Of a DNA stretch of 43,011 bases, positions 15,187 to 23,899 are shown piece by piece. A program made the position numbers and the translations under genes. Source of the stretch: JBFLYC01 sp040756735 (GTDB taxonomy: Bacteria; Bacillota; DSM-16504; Desulfitibacterales; Desulfitibacteraceae); the NCBI GenBank assembly GCA_040756735.1, contig JBFLYC010000031.1, positions 1 to 43,011 on the forward strand. Direction: 5' to 3'. Positions within the stretch are counted from its first letter, which is position 1, and each line of letters opens with the position of its first letter. The notes beneath the pieces were generated by a model, which searched no databases, was not told where the DNA came from, and saw only the letters and a list, made by a program, of their open reading frames with translations.

Positions 15187-15387
15187 CTAATCCTGTTCAA
15201 CTATATTCTTTACGGACTTTTCAAATTTTGGCCTGGGAAGCATAACAGTCCTGGCACAGCCCAGGCACTTAATCCTAAAATCAGCGCCTGTGCGCATGAC
15301 TTCCCATTTATCGCTGCCGCACGGGTGTACTTTCTTCATAATAACCACATCCCCCAGCTTAAAAGGATAAAGTCGATACTTTGACAT
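15187..15387 (-). CDS. DUF951 family protein (YyzM-like)
   Basis: This 66-aa protein has the DUF951 pattern: GDVVIMKKVHPCGSDKWEVMR, then GADFRIKCLGCARTVMLPRPKFEK. It has three cysteines and a compact beta-rich layout; function is not established. ATG 15387 follows GGAGGGG by nine bases. It comes after mscS on the same strand (44 nt). In Bacillus the equivalent gene (yyzM, from memory) lies close to rpsF, which supports reading the 1.2-15.2 kb interval as inserted DNA. Confidence 0.88.
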   Translation of the reverse strand: MSKYRLYPFKLGDVVIMKKVHPCGSDKWEVMRTGADFRIKCLGCARTVMLPRPKFEKSVKNIVEQD

Positions 15388-15431
15388 ATAAACAGTCCCC
15401 TCCTAATGTCACCTTTATGATTATGATAAAA

Positions 15432-16535
15432 TCATCTCTGGTAGATAACCCTGCGGGGGTAAGGTATTTCTATGCCCGCTTCGTCGAGGCCTTTCTTAAA
15501 CCGCCCCAGCAGTTCCCTTTCAACGGCCCACTGTTCGCCCGGCAGGGTCCTGGCAATAACCCTGATATCCACACTTGAGTCAGCCAGGGCAACAACGCCT
15601 TGCACCACAGGCACTTCTACAATGGTCTTAATCTCTTGATAAGCTGTTTCACAAATCTTTCTCAGCACTTCTTGCGCCTTATCAATATCTTCTTCATAGG
15701 CTACGCCTACTACTACTACTGCTAACATATTTGCCCTGCTGTAGTTAACTACCTTGGAGATTTCCCCATTGGGAATTATTTCTAAATGACCTGTCCATCT
15801 TTTTATCTTGGTTGTCCTGAGTCCAATCTCTTCAACAACCCCGGTAGCGCCGCCCGCTTCCACAAACTCACCCACACGAAACTGGTCGTCAAAAATAATG
15901 AAAAATCCTGAAATTACATCCCTGACAAGATTTTGTGCGCCAAAACCCACAGCTAATCCCAGGATACCTACACTGGCCAAGATTGCTGTTGTATTTATCC
16001 TAAAAGCCTCTAAAATCATTAAGCCGGCAATAAAAAATATCCCATAGGTTACAATGCTGTTGAGAAGGCCGACTAAAGTTTTTGCCCTGGGCGAAAGAAC
16101 CTGGGCTTCACCTTCTTGGCCTGACGGGCTGACAAAATGACTAACCAGAGTCCTTAAAAACTTGATTAACAACTTAGCGCCTACTACTATGGCAATTACC
16201 TTGAGAATTTTAAAACCAAAATCCTTGAGGTCATCTATTTTAAATACCGTTACATTAAATACTTCCAGGATCAAGAGAATGGTTAAAAAAATCCCCCCAT
16301 ACAGCGCTACAGCCTTTAATGTGGCTGCTGTAATTAAAAACAGGCCTGGATTAACAAGGGGTTTAGTGTCGGTACTGCTGGCAAAAAGTCTATCTATAAT
16401 GTGCCTTGCAAACAGAATAATTAAAACTGCAGCAATAATTATCATACCGGAAAGCATTAGCTTCCAAATCAATTCCTGGGAGGTAATAGAACAATCCCAA
16501 GTAAAACTTAACCAGATGCCATAGATTTTAGGCAC
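15432..16535 (-). CDS. mscS: MscS-family mechanosensitive ion channel
   Basis: This 367-aa small-conductance mechanosensitive channel releases solutes on osmotic down-shock. Hydrophobic segments lie at about 25-45, 65-90, 105-130 and 160-185. The pore helix TTAILASVGILGLAVGFGAQNLVRDVISG (about 187-215) has the Gly/Ala packing of MscS TM3. The cytoplasmic beta domain follows (VGEFVEAGGATGVVEEIGLRTTKI, IPNGEISKVVNYSR). The start is GTG 16535 directly after the HEAT-protein stop (TAG-GTG), with GGGGAGGAG six bases upstream, so the two are coupled. The length is somewhat above the E. coli protein because of extra N-terminal helices. Confidence 0.92.
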   Translation of the reverse strand: MPKIYGIWLSFTWDCSITSQELIWKLMLSGMIIIAAVLIILFARHIIDRLFASSTDTKPLVNPGLFLITAATLKAVALYGGIFLTILLILEVFNVTVFKIDDLKDFGFKILKVIAIVVGAKLLIKFLRTLVSHFVSPSGQEGEAQVLSPRAKTLVGLLNSIVTYGIFFIAGLMILEAFRINTTAILASVGILGLAVGFGAQNLVRDVISGFFIIFDDQFRVGEFVEAGGATGVVEEIGLRTTKIKRWTGHLEIIPNGEISKVVNYSRANMLAVVVVGVAYEEDIDKAQEVLRKICETAYQEIKTIVEVPVVQGVVALADSSVDIRVIARTLPGEQWAVERELLGRFKKGLDEAGIEIPYPRRVIYQR

Positions 16536-17417
16536 CTACATCTCCTCCCCTGCTGCACTTACTTCCTGCAAGGAATTCACCACATCTGTTGAAATAGCCT
16601 GATTTATGACAGCCTCCACATCCTGTAAGAGCATAAGGCTTTCAGGTGTTCCAAGATTATTTAGCCCCTTGATGATCTCCCTGCAGACTTGCGGATGGGT
16701 TTCCAGTTCAACCCTGCTTTTTAACATGTCTAAATATTGCGGTCGATGGCGCCGGAACATATACTTTACCGCAGCTATTCTCGTTTTGGCATTTTCGCTA
16801 TCCAGGCATTCAACAACATAACCAGGAATCCTTTCATCCTGTATCTGGCTTAAAATTTCTATGATAAGACCTGTATCTAAATCGGGGTTTTCCAAGTTGT
16901 CCAGCATAACAGATACTGCCAGGGCGCCGTAGCCTGTTAAAACCTGAGCAACCCTTGCAGGCATGCAGGAACTGGTTTCTTTAAGCTCTTTTACCATCAT
17001 CTCTACTACCTTCTTATCTCGATATGCTATCAATGCCGAAGCTGCTTCAAAACGGATGCTTTCTTTTTTGTCGCCAAGGCATTTTACTAATGAACCCAGC
17101 GCTTTCAAGGGCCTGATTATCTGAATCATCTCCAATGCAAAAAGCGTCTCCTCTTCCTCCTTACTTTCCAGGGTAGATGTTAACCATTGAATGTAACCGA
17201 TACCTTCCAGAAGAAACAAGAGGTTTTTTTGCATATATGTTTCCATAACGGGGAAAGCCTCTTTTATGGCCTGGGATATTTCAGTATAGGTAAAACTTGA
17301 CAAATTTTCAACTACCCAAGGAGAAATCTCACCCTCCATGGACAGCAGCTGCTTAACAAGCCTATCATATTTACCCAGTTTAAATTTTTCTTTAAGACCT
17401 TCCCAAAGGTTTTTCAC
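16536..17417 (-). CDS. HEAT-repeat protein coupled to mscS
   Basis: This 293-aa, largely helical soluble protein is built of HEAT-like repeats, most clearly in residues 95-290 (LGSLVKCLGDKKESIRFEAA, then ALIAYRDKKVVEMMVKEL, AKTRIAAVKYMF). The tail is acidic (SAAGEEM). There is no signal peptide or catalytic motif. HEAT arrays are protein-binding scaffolds. The stop abuts the mscS start with no gap, so the protein may interact with or regulate the channel (inference). Start is GTG 17417 with only a weak GGGTG SD, so the true start is less certain. Confidence 0.75.
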   Translation of the reverse strand: MKNLWEGLKEKFKLGKYDRLVKQLLSMEGEISPWVVENLSSFTYTEISQAIKEAFPVMETYMQKNLLFLLEGIGYIQWLTSTLESKEEEETLFALEMIQIIRPLKALGSLVKCLGDKKESIRFEAASALIAYRDKKVVEMMVKELKETSSCMPARVAQVLTGYGALAVSVMLDNLENPDLDTGLIIEILSQIQDERIPGYVVECLDSENAKTRIAAVKYMFRRHRPQYLDMLKSRVELETHPQVCREIIKGLNNLGTPESLMLLQDVEAVINQAISTDVVNSLQEVSAAGEEM

Positions 17418-17477
17418 AATAACACACCCAACCTTAAACTAATGCGTTTCTAAATATTATATTATAGACTTCTATGG

Positions 17478-18053
17478 TCATACTGTTATAGATTTAACAG
17501 TCATCATCTTTTCAACAATATTACACATATTGGTTACACTTCCCGCGCAGAGCTTCTCTTTAAGCCGGAAAAAGTCCAGACAGGTTCCACAGGATAGTAT
17601 TTCTACACCCTTTTTCTCCAGGGAGATAACTTCTTCCAGAACATGGGACCCCTCGCAGGTCAGCTTAACACCACCGTTTATGAAAAGAACAGCCCTGGGC
17701 AGTGGCAGGGTTTCTGTCAAGGTAAAGAAAAAACTTTTGGTCAGTATTCTGCCTAGTTCATCGCTTCCCCTGCCCATGGTTGCTGATGTAACTAGAATCA
17801 CTGCCCCTTGTACGGTATCCAGACTTCGAGCCATATCTATTTCTTTTTTAATCTTTATGTAATAACCTTCTTCTTTCTGTTCCACATCAACCGGGTAATC
17901 CAAGCTTTTAGCCAACCTGATTACATTATCCCTGGCTATGTCATTGTCAACAATGGTAGTAAGCACCCCAGCATCAAGACTCTCCAATGCCCTTTTGGTG
18001 CAAATTACCGGCTGAGGACAGGACTTACCCCTGGCATCTACGATAGTGTCCAT
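17478..18053 (-). CDS. yedF: YedF-like selenium metabolism protein (TusA + DsrE-like domains)
   Basis: This 191-aa protein begins with a TusA/SirA domain (DTIVDARGKSCPQPVICTKRAL, with the CPxP motif). A DsrE-like domain follows (VILVTSATMGRGSDELGRILTKSFFFTLTE) and a C-terminal CGTCLDFFRL motif. This fusion is the one linked to selenium metabolism and usually found beside selD. The true start is ATG 18053, one base after the selD stop and seven bases after GGAGGGA. Probably involved in handling or delivering a selenium species; the mechanism is unproven. Confidence 0.88.
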   Translation of the reverse strand: MDTIVDARGKSCPQPVICTKRALESLDAGVLTTIVDNDIARDNVIRLAKSLDYPVDVEQKEEGYYIKIKKEIDMARSLDTVQGAVILVTSATMGRGSDELGRILTKSFFFTLTETLPLPRAVLFINGGVKLTCEGSHVLEEVISLEKKGVEILSCGTCLDFFRLKEKLCAGSVTNMCNIVEKMMTVKSITV

Positions 18054-18054
18054 T

Positions 18055-19098
18055 TTATAATCCCTCCACAATTAATGGTTTACCCATATATTTATTAACC
18101 TGGCCGATTATCCTGGCTTCTACCCCTTTACCTGTCAAGTCTTTAACCAATTGCTCACCCTTTTTATTGTCTATGGCAATTAACAATCCTCCTGCTGTTT
18201 GCGGATCCGCTAGAATATCTTTATATATATCACTGACTCTTCCATACCAATTCACTTTAGGTTCTGCATATTTTAAATTTCTCTTTGCCCCTCCAGGAAT
18301 AATGCCCATGCTGGCCAAATCATATACTCCCTCAATTAGCGGTACAAGGGGCATAAAGATCTCCAATGTTACGCCGCTGGCCTCTGCCATTTCAAGGGCG
18401 TGCCCCAAAAGGCCAAATCCGGTGACATCGGTGCATGCTGAGGCACAGGCGTCTATCATGGCCATGGCCGCTATATTGTTAAGGGTGGTCATAACCTGTA
18501 TTCCATTGTTCATGGATCCTTCTCCGGCGATCTTGCCTTTTATGGCTGTACTAATAATACCTGTACCTATGGGTTTAGTTAAAATAAGGGAGTCACCAGG
18601 TTTTGCTCCTGCATTGGTGATTATTTTGTTTGGATCTATTAATCCGGTCACAGCCAGCCCGTATTTTGGCTCATTATCCTCTACGGAATGACCGCCTACC
18701 AGTACTGCCCCCGCTTCTTTTATTTTTAATGCCCCCCCGTTTAAGATTTCAACCAGTATTTGTACATCAAGGCAGCTTGGGAAACAGACTATATTCATAA
18801 CCGTTAAGGGCACGGATCCCATGGCATAAATGTCATTTAAGGCATTCACTGCAGCAATTTGCCCAAAGATATAGGGATCATCCACCATAGGCGTAAAAAA
18901 ATCAAGGGTTTGTACCAGGGCAGTTTGTTCATTTATTTTATATACTCCGGCATCATCAAGTTTTTCCCCGCTGACCAGCAGGTTAGGGTCAGAAAACTTT
19001 GGCAGCTTATGCAAAACTCCTGCTAAGGTTTCCGGACCAATCTTGGCAGCTCAGCCGGCAGCCCTTACCATCTCAGTTAACTTTATGCTTTCGCTCAT
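18055..19098 (-). CDS. selD: Selenophosphate synthetase, selenocysteine-containing
   Basis: SelD makes selenophosphate from selenide and ATP, the selenium donor for selenocysteine tRNA. A plain reading starts at 19014, but the frame extends upstream through one UGA (19053-19051). This gives M-S-E-S-I-K-L-T-E-M-V-R-A-A-G-U-A-A-K, the standard SelD N-terminus, with Sec at residue 16 (where E. coli has Cys17) and the catalytic Lys at 19. Further landmarks are VQTLDFFTPMVDDPYIFG, DIYAMGSVPLTVMN, GGHSVEDNEPKYGLAVTG and ADPQTAGGLLIAI. ATG 19098 fits the family; a TTG two codons upstream lies at a better distance (8 nt) from GGAGG and may be used. About 347 aa, coupled to yedF. Confidence 0.93.
19015..19053 (-). 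promoter_or_regulatory. Candidate bacterial SECIS element of selD
   Basis: Directly after the UGA the RNA can fold CUGC...GCAG as an outer stem. An inner GGU/ACC stem closes a CCGGAA loop, with unpaired bases (AUU) between. Bacterial SECIS hairpins lie immediately 3' of the Sec UGA and bind SelB, so the position is right; the pairing was done by eye. Confidence 0.55.
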
Positions 19099-19138
19099 AG
19101 CCAACAGTTGTACCTCCTTCAAAAGCTTTTAGTTCCTC

Positions 19139-19255
19139 CTATAGGGACATTCATACGTTGGGGCATTCCTCTGCAAGAGGTGTGTCCCCTGACCTTGAAA
19201 CCAAAAGTTTACGCGACAAGGGAGGTGTGTCCCCTTTCCTTATGTCCCCTTTCCT
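19139..19255. repeat. Diverged family A hairpin repeat
   Basis: The palindrome is degraded (GGGGCATTCCTCTGCAAGAGGTGTGTCCCC, 19160-19189). It is followed by the CCTTGAAACCAAAAGTTTACG segment, a closing GGGAGGTGTGTCCCC and an extra short TATGTCCCCTTTCCTTAT copy. It lies upstream of selD. The remaining 19256-19385 is AT-rich with no feature I can support. Confidence 0.75.
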
Positions 19256-19385
19256 TATATATTAACATTTTATTTAATTATTTAGTAAAGATTTTCTAAC
19301 ACTATAGATAGTCTGCTAATCGGTTTTCTCAATAAATAGTCTTCCCCAAAACCTATAAACCACCGGCAGCAAATAAAAGAGATGT

Positions 19386-19411
19386 AAAAAGCGCCCCATT
19401 TTTTGAGGCGC
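19386..19411 (-). terminator. Intrinsic terminator after cvpA
   Basis: On the minus strand a seven-pair stem GCGCCUC/GGGGCGC (one G-U) with an AAAAAAU loop is followed by UUUUU, six bases beyond the cvpA stop. Confidence 0.8.
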
Positions 19412-19416
19412 CTTAT

Positions 19417-20133
19417 TTAAAAGTCAATTAAGCCAAAGACCTGACTGCTGATAAAGCCAAATACCTCCATTAAATAGCTGAAAAGGAATGAAGAATGGAT
19501 AACGCCGGCAATAGCGCCATTTTCGGCAGCTGATACAGCAATAAAAGGAGAAGCTAATCCGAAAAGAATTGCTGTTAAAGAACCATACATTATCAAACCA
19601 AGGAGCAGACCGGCCAAGCGGTTTACCGGTCCCAGCAAGGTCAGCCCCAGGAGGCCGCTCAAAAAATTTACCACAACTTTTACAATTAAACCAGCTGCAA
19701 TAAACAGCACTAAAAAGGCTAATCCTTTTAATATCATGCCCGCCAGCCCAAAAGCAATAAGTTCAGAGATGTTCGCACCTGCAAAAGATTCTGCAGCCAT
19801 AATCTGCTCTACATTCTCCAACAAATTACCCTTCAAAAAGCCAGGCAGCCCCATTTCCTCAATTCCTGCGGCCACAAGACTTAAGCTGGCTTTTTCTCTT
19901 TCAAAGGAAAAGCTGGGAAGGGGCATCACCTTGATGATCCCTTCGCCAATTATCCCTACCAGATTAAACTGCTTGTCCAGGTAATTAGCAAAGGACTGAT
20001 TGTAGCTTAAAGCAATAACCAGGCTTACCACCCATCCCAGTAATCCTCCTAGACTTTTAATAAGGCCCCTTTTATAACCTTTATATGCACCCACTGCAAG
20101 CAAACCAATTATCAAAAAGTCAAATGAGTTCAT
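19417..20133 (-). CDS. CvpA family membrane protein
   Basis: This 238-aa membrane protein opens MNSFDFLIIGLLAVGAYKGYKRGLIKSLGGLLGW, the CvpA signature: first helix, then the GYKRG turn and a glycine-rich second helix. A periplasmic-side loop (about 55-120) and two further helix pairs (about 128-155 and 165-205) follow. In Gram-positive bacteria the family is linked to cell envelope functions; its exact role is unclear. The start is ATG 20133 with GGGGAGG seven bases upstream. The open frame runs on to 20295 only because family C repeats happen to lack stops; that extension (rich in R-T-V-P-R-F) is not protein. Confidence 0.85.
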   Translation of the reverse strand: MNSFDFLIIGLLAVGAYKGYKRGLIKSLGGLLGWVVSLVIALSYNQSFANYLDKQFNLVGIIGEGIIKVMPLPSFSFEREKASLSLVAAGIEEMGLPGFLKGNLLENVEQIMAAESFAGANISELIAFGLAGMILKGLAFLVLFIAAGLIVKVVVNFLSGLLGLTLLGPVNRLAGLLLGLIMYGSLTAILFGLASPFIAVSAAENGAIAGVIHSSFLFSYLMEVFGFISSQVFGLIDF

Positions 20134-20164
20134 GCCCATACCTCCCCTGTTACAGTCTGCCGTT

Positions 20165-20359
20165 TCCTGAATCGGGGTGAATCGGGGGACGGTTCTCTGA
20201 ATCATTTTTGAATCGGGGGACGGTTCTCTTTGAATCGGGGGACGGTTCTCTGAATCATTTTCATCCTTGAATCGAGGAACCGTCCCCCGATTCACACTTG
20301 AATCGAGGAACCGTCCCCCGATTCAGAGGAACCGTCCCCCGATTCAGTCCCCCGATTCA
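20165..20359. repeat. Family C inverted repeat array
   Basis: Three direct copies of TGAATCGGGGGACGGTTCTC (starting 20178, 20209, 20231) face three inverted copies GAGGAACCGTCCCCCGATTC (starting 20274, 20305, 20326) plus a partial one (20347-20359). Together they form a very large palindrome just upstream of cvpA. The GGGGACGGTTC core is shared with family B, so the two families may be related. Confidence 0.85.
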
Positions 20360-20399
20360 CTGCTGATTCACTGACATACCCCTTGACATTGTTTTCTAT

Positions 20400-20439
20400 A
20401 ATAATTGAAGAATTCCTGCAGGGGTGTTCTTCTATTATT
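20400..20439. repeat. Inverted repeat downstream of the DUF441 gene
   Basis: AATAATTGAAGAA (20400-20412) and TTCTTCTATTATT (20427-20439) pair with one mismatch around a loop containing CCTGCAGG. It lies 18 nt beyond the DUF441 stop. It could terminate or stabilise that transcript, though a clear U-tract is missing on the minus strand. Confidence 0.5.
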
Positions 20440-20457
20440 TACAGAATATGTTTATTT

Positions 20458-20913
20458 TTATTTCAATAGTTGATAGAAATGCATTAAAATTGCTGCGATC
20501 CCACCGGCCATTAGAGGTCCAACAGGAATACCTCCAAAAAATATTATACCGATGATACCTCCTATGACCAGGCCAATCATCAGCTGCGGCGCATGCTGCA
20601 GCATGCTTAAGCCCTTGCCGTTCATGTAAGTTGCTAAAGCCCCGCTGAATATTGCAATGATCCCAGGCACAGATATAAAACACTTGAGTATATCCTTGAC
20701 AGGCACCCTTCCGGCTGCAAAGGGAACAAGAACCGACAGCATTAAAAACAGCAGACCCATTTCTAAACCCCGCCGTTCAATGATGGGAAGCAGCCTCTGG
20801 AGATTGGTGAAGTGGATAAGCAGCATTATGGCAGCGGATGCCGCTACCACATTGGACCTGCCCAAAATACCCAGTATTAAAATAAATAACATTAATAAAG
20901 TGGCTGCATTCAT
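20458..20913 (-). CDS. DUF441 family membrane protein
   Basis: This 151-aa, very hydrophobic protein has about five membrane segments (NAATLLMLFILILGILG, SNVVAASAAIMLLIHF, MGLLFLMLSVLVPFAAG, VPGIIAIFSGALATYM, LMIGLVIGGIIGIIFFGG). The glycine-rich GGIIGIIFFGGIPVGPLMAGGI end is typical of DUF441 (YtwI-like). No biochemical role is established. The ATG follows GGAG by eight bases. The 157-bp gap to the PocR gene shows no feature I can name. Confidence 0.85.
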   Translation of the reverse strand: MNAATLLMLFILILGILGRSNVVAASAAIMLLIHFTNLQRLLPIIERRGLEMGLLFLMLSVLVPFAAGRVPVKDILKCFISVPGIIAIFSGALATYMNGKGLSMLQHAPQLMIGLVIGGIIGIIFFGGIPVGPLMAGGIAAILMHFYQLLK

Positions 20914-21070
20914 TTATACAACTCCATTTAAAGGCTTTGTACAAATATATGCGCCCTATGCTGGTATTAGTAGTTTAGAAATAGGTATTAATCCCTTAAC
21001 AGTCACCCTCCTGCTTGCAATGGGCAACTCCCTTTTCCATTATCATCAATTCCAAAACACTTCATGCAAA

Positions 21071-23812
21071 TCATCCATTGTTGCTGGCGCTATGGTTTTC
21101 TCTAATAACTAAGATAAATATATCAATCAATCCAGGGTCAAACTGAGAACCTGAACACTGTTTTAGCTCTTCGATAGCCTCTTCCTTGCTTCTAACCTTT
21201 CTATACGGCCGCTCATTGGTCATGGCATCATATGCATCTACAATGGCAAAGACACGACATTCCAAAGGGATTTCTTCCCCTCTAATTCCCAGGGGATAGC
21301 CGGTACCATCCCATTTTTCATGGTGTTTGAGGATTAAATCTGCAATTGACGCTAGATTGGGTGAAGATTTTGCAATTCGATAGCCCTTTTCCGGGTGCTG
21401 CCTGATGAGAGTCCATTCCTCTGCAGTTAACTGGAGACTTTTTGTTAAGATGTCGCGAGGTATAACTACCTTACCCAAATCATGAACTTGGGCCAGCATG
21501 TCAATATCAGCCAGCTGCCTAGCGGACAAGCCAACCCTTTTCCCAAGTTTCCAGCATAGGTTCTGCAGGCGTTGGGCATGTCCCATATCCATATAATCTT
21601 TTTCCGCCAAAGCTGTTAATAGGGCATTAACTATTTGGCCGCGGGTTTGCGAACCACGAATAAGCTTATCCTTATACATATCATCGTCTGCATCACTAAA
21701 TACGTCTGCCAAAGATTGTTCAGCGCTGCTTGTTGTGGCCATACCCAATGAAAAGCTTAGAAACACCTTTGGATTCTTGCTGTTATATATATTTACCGCC
21801 TCTCTGATACGTTTAAGGACTTTCTTTCCAGTTTCATTGTCAGTTCGCGGTAAAATTACAGCAAATTCATCTCCGCCTATATGGGCAAGTATATCTGCTT
21901 TACGTAATGGTTCCTTTAAGACCCTTGCACAGGCCTTCAAAAGTTCATCTCCATATTGGTGTCCCATGGTATCATTAACAAGTTTCAGACCATCCACATC
22001 AGCACAGATTATGGTTATGGGATATTCCCTGCTGCCCTCAAGACGCTTCATTTCATTTTCAAAATAGGCACGGTTATAGATACCAGTTAGTTGGTCATGG
22101 AAGCTTAAATATTTAAGCTTTTCCTCAACTTCTTTTTGTGATGTAATATCTCTGAATACTCCGACAGTATATTTTATATTACCCAGGTCATCCCGCAAAG
22201 GCGCGGCATTAGTTTTAAACCATCTCCAGCGCCCATCCCTGTGCCTAAATCTATATTCAATACTGGCCTGTTTTTGGCCTGTGACAAAAACTTCGTTTAA
22301 TTTGTCCATGGTTCCATATATATCGTCTTGATGTATAAAAAGCATGATGGGGCGTCCTTGCACATCATCCACATCATACCCGCAGATTTCCTTGACATTG
22401 GGAGAGACATACTGGAACTCTCCCTTTTTGTTTATTGTAGCAATTACATCATTGACGTTTTCTACAATGCTTCTAAACTTTTCCTCACTCTCCTGGAGAG
22501 CTTCCTCATTTTGCTTACGGTTGGTTATGTCGCTGTACATTGCATATCCGCCGACAATTTTTCCGTCAATAATTACTGGAGCACACTTAACCAGGACATC
22601 TATCTGCTTGTTGTTTTTCCGATACCTAACTGCTTCAAAGTTAATGGTCTTTCCCTGTTCCAGGACCTCTTCATCGTGATAGTTATTCTCTCTCTGTGTG
22701 GGATCAACAACTAGATTCAGGGATTTTCCCTTTATTTCATCTAATTCATAGCCAAACAAGCTCGTAAATTGTTTATTAACATCGTATATATTCTTGCTAG
22801 TATCAAAATAGACTATGGCTTCAGTGGTATTGTTAAATAAGGCTTCATAATGCTTCTTTTGATAGATAAGTTTCTCTTCCATTTTCTTGCGGGCTGTAAT
22901 ATCATGGATAACACCTTGTACCTTAATTGGTTTCCCGCTTTCATCACATATATTTTGCAAGGTTTCGCTTAACCAGCGTATCTTTCCATCCTTGCGTACT
23001 ATCCTGTACTCAAACTCTTCTGAATGATTAGGGGTGGTTAGTATCTTTTCATCCACTTTAACAAAAATCGGAAGGTCTTCTGGGTAAACAATTTTATTCC
23101 ATGCCAAACCACCCTGAGTAAAGTCTTCTGCCCGATAACCGGTAATTTCTTCAACCTGGCCGTGAAAGAAAATAATGTTGTAATTTAAATCGCCTTGAAA
23201 CACAATTCCCTTAAAATTTTGCAGAAAAGACTTGTAATCTTCGGCAGTATTTTTTTCAACCACGGGTTCTTTATTTAATACATCTTTGCTTTTTCCCAAG
23301 AACCTGGCCACCATTTCAGCAAAATCAACATATAAATTTAGAAAACTATCTGCCTTTTCTCTTGGTATTACAGGCACTTTATATAAAGCATCCAAATAAG
23401 CGCCTGCATCATAATTAAGCCTTAAAGCTTGTTTCCAGAAAAACTCAACATCAGGAGGTTCAAAGAAAAATTGGCATACGTGGAGGGCTGATGTTGTTTT
23501 ACCATCAACCTTTATGGGGATACCTGCACTAACTAAACCGCAATTGCATCTAGATGTAGTATACTTCTGTTCTTTAGGGTCTTTTAAATTCTTTAGTCCC
23601 ATGAGGATAATCTCATCACTTTCTTTGCAGCTAACCAAAGATTTATGATTTGTCCTATGGAACTTTCCACAGAGTTCCTGCCAGCCTGACTCAAGTACCT
23701 GGGAGTTATCCATATCAAGAATGCGGCAGGCCATCCCTGTTGCTCTGTAAAGGTTTTGCATGTAATTCTTTAGTGTTAAGATGTTGGTATGATCCGAGAC
23801 TTTGCTATCCAC
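21071..23812 (-). CDS. PocR-PAS-PAS-PAS-GGDEF-HD (HD-GYP-like) signalling protein
   Basis: This 913-aa cytoplasmic signalling protein has an N-terminal PocR-type sensor (about 15-180) with a Cys cluster (TTSRCNCGL). Three PAS/PAC units follow (about 195-310, 320-435, 440-565). The GGDEF domain is intact: GGDEF at 646-650 and an RxxD (RKAD) inhibitory site just before it, so diguanylate cyclase activity is expected. The C-terminal HD domain has HD at 777-778 (HDLGK) and HHEKWDGTGYP from 830, the HD-GYP layout for c-di-GMP hydrolysis. Synthesis and breakdown may therefore be combined. Start is GTG 23812 behind GGGAGGA. No membrane segment is seen. A c-di-GMP riboswitch precedes the gene, suggesting feedback. 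Confidence 0.92.
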   Translation of the reverse strand: MDSKVSDHTNILTLKNYMQNLYRATGMACRILDMDNSQVLESGWQELCGKFHRTNHKSLVSCKESDEIILMGLKNLKDPKEQKYTTSRCNCGLVSAGIPIKVDGKTTSALHVCQFFFEPPDVEFFWKQALRLNYDAGAYLDALYKVPVIPREKADSFLNLYVDFAEMVARFLGKSKDVLNKEPVVEKNTAEDYKSFLQNFKGIVFQGDLNYNIIFFHGQVEEITGYRAEDFTQGGLAWNKIVYPEDLPIFVKVDEKILTTPNHSEEFEYRIVRKDGKIRWLSETLQNICDESGKPIKVQGVIHDITARKKMEEKLIYQKKHYEALFNNTTEAIVYFDTSKNIYDVNKQFTSLFGYELDEIKGKSLNLVVDPTQRENNYHDEEVLEQGKTINFEAVRYRKNNKQIDVLVKCAPVIIDGKIVGGYAMYSDITNRKQNEEALQESEEKFRSIVENVNDVIATINKKGEFQYVSPNVKEICGYDVDDVQGRPIMLFIHQDDIYGTMDKLNEVFVTGQKQASIEYRFRHRDGRWRWFKTNAAPLRDDLGNIKYTVGVFRDITSQKEVEEKLKYLSFHDQLTGIYNRAYFENEMKRLEGSREYPITIICADVDGLKLVNDTMGHQYGDELLKACARVLKEPLRKADILAHIGGDEFAVILPRTDNETGKKVLKRIREAVNIYNSKNPKVFLSFSLGMATTSSAEQSLADVFSDADDDMYKDKLIRGSQTRGQIVNALLTALAEKDYMDMGHAQRLQNLCWKLGKRVGLSARQLADIDMLAQVHDLGKVVIPRDILTKSLQLTAEEWTLIRQHPEKGYRIAKSSPNLASIADLILKHHEKWDGTGYPLGIRGEEIPLECRVFAIVDAYDAMTNERPYRKVRSKEEAIEELKQCSGSQFDPGLIDIFILVIRENHSASNNG

Positions 23813-23842
23813 AGGGCATTTCCTCCCATCAAGCTATCTCAG

Positions 23843-23882
23843 CAAAAATAAAAAATAGCTAGCCCTACATTGCAAGCTAACT
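23843..23882 (-). terminator. Terminator between GEMM riboswitch and the PocR/GGDEF gene
   Basis: On the minus strand AGTTAGC (23882-23876) pairs with GCTAGCT (23863-23857, one G-U), followed by TATTTTTTATTTTT. It lies between the riboswitch and the start codon, as expected for a transcription expression platform. Confidence 0.7.
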
Positions 23883-23899
23883 AAATAAGTAAAGTAACA

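Noticed and set aside
20165..20359. CRISPR array or N-terminal part of CvpA
   Set aside because: Copies switch orientation halfway and form one palindrome; a proper SD and start for CvpA lie after it at 20133.
20377..20410. Plus-strand promoter TTGACA...TATAAT
   Set aside because: The hexamers are only eight bases apart and no plus-strand gene follows.
22328..22714. Plus-strand open frames of about 110-128 codons
   Set aside because: They are antisense to the PAS region of the 913-aa signalling protein, without SD or domain content.
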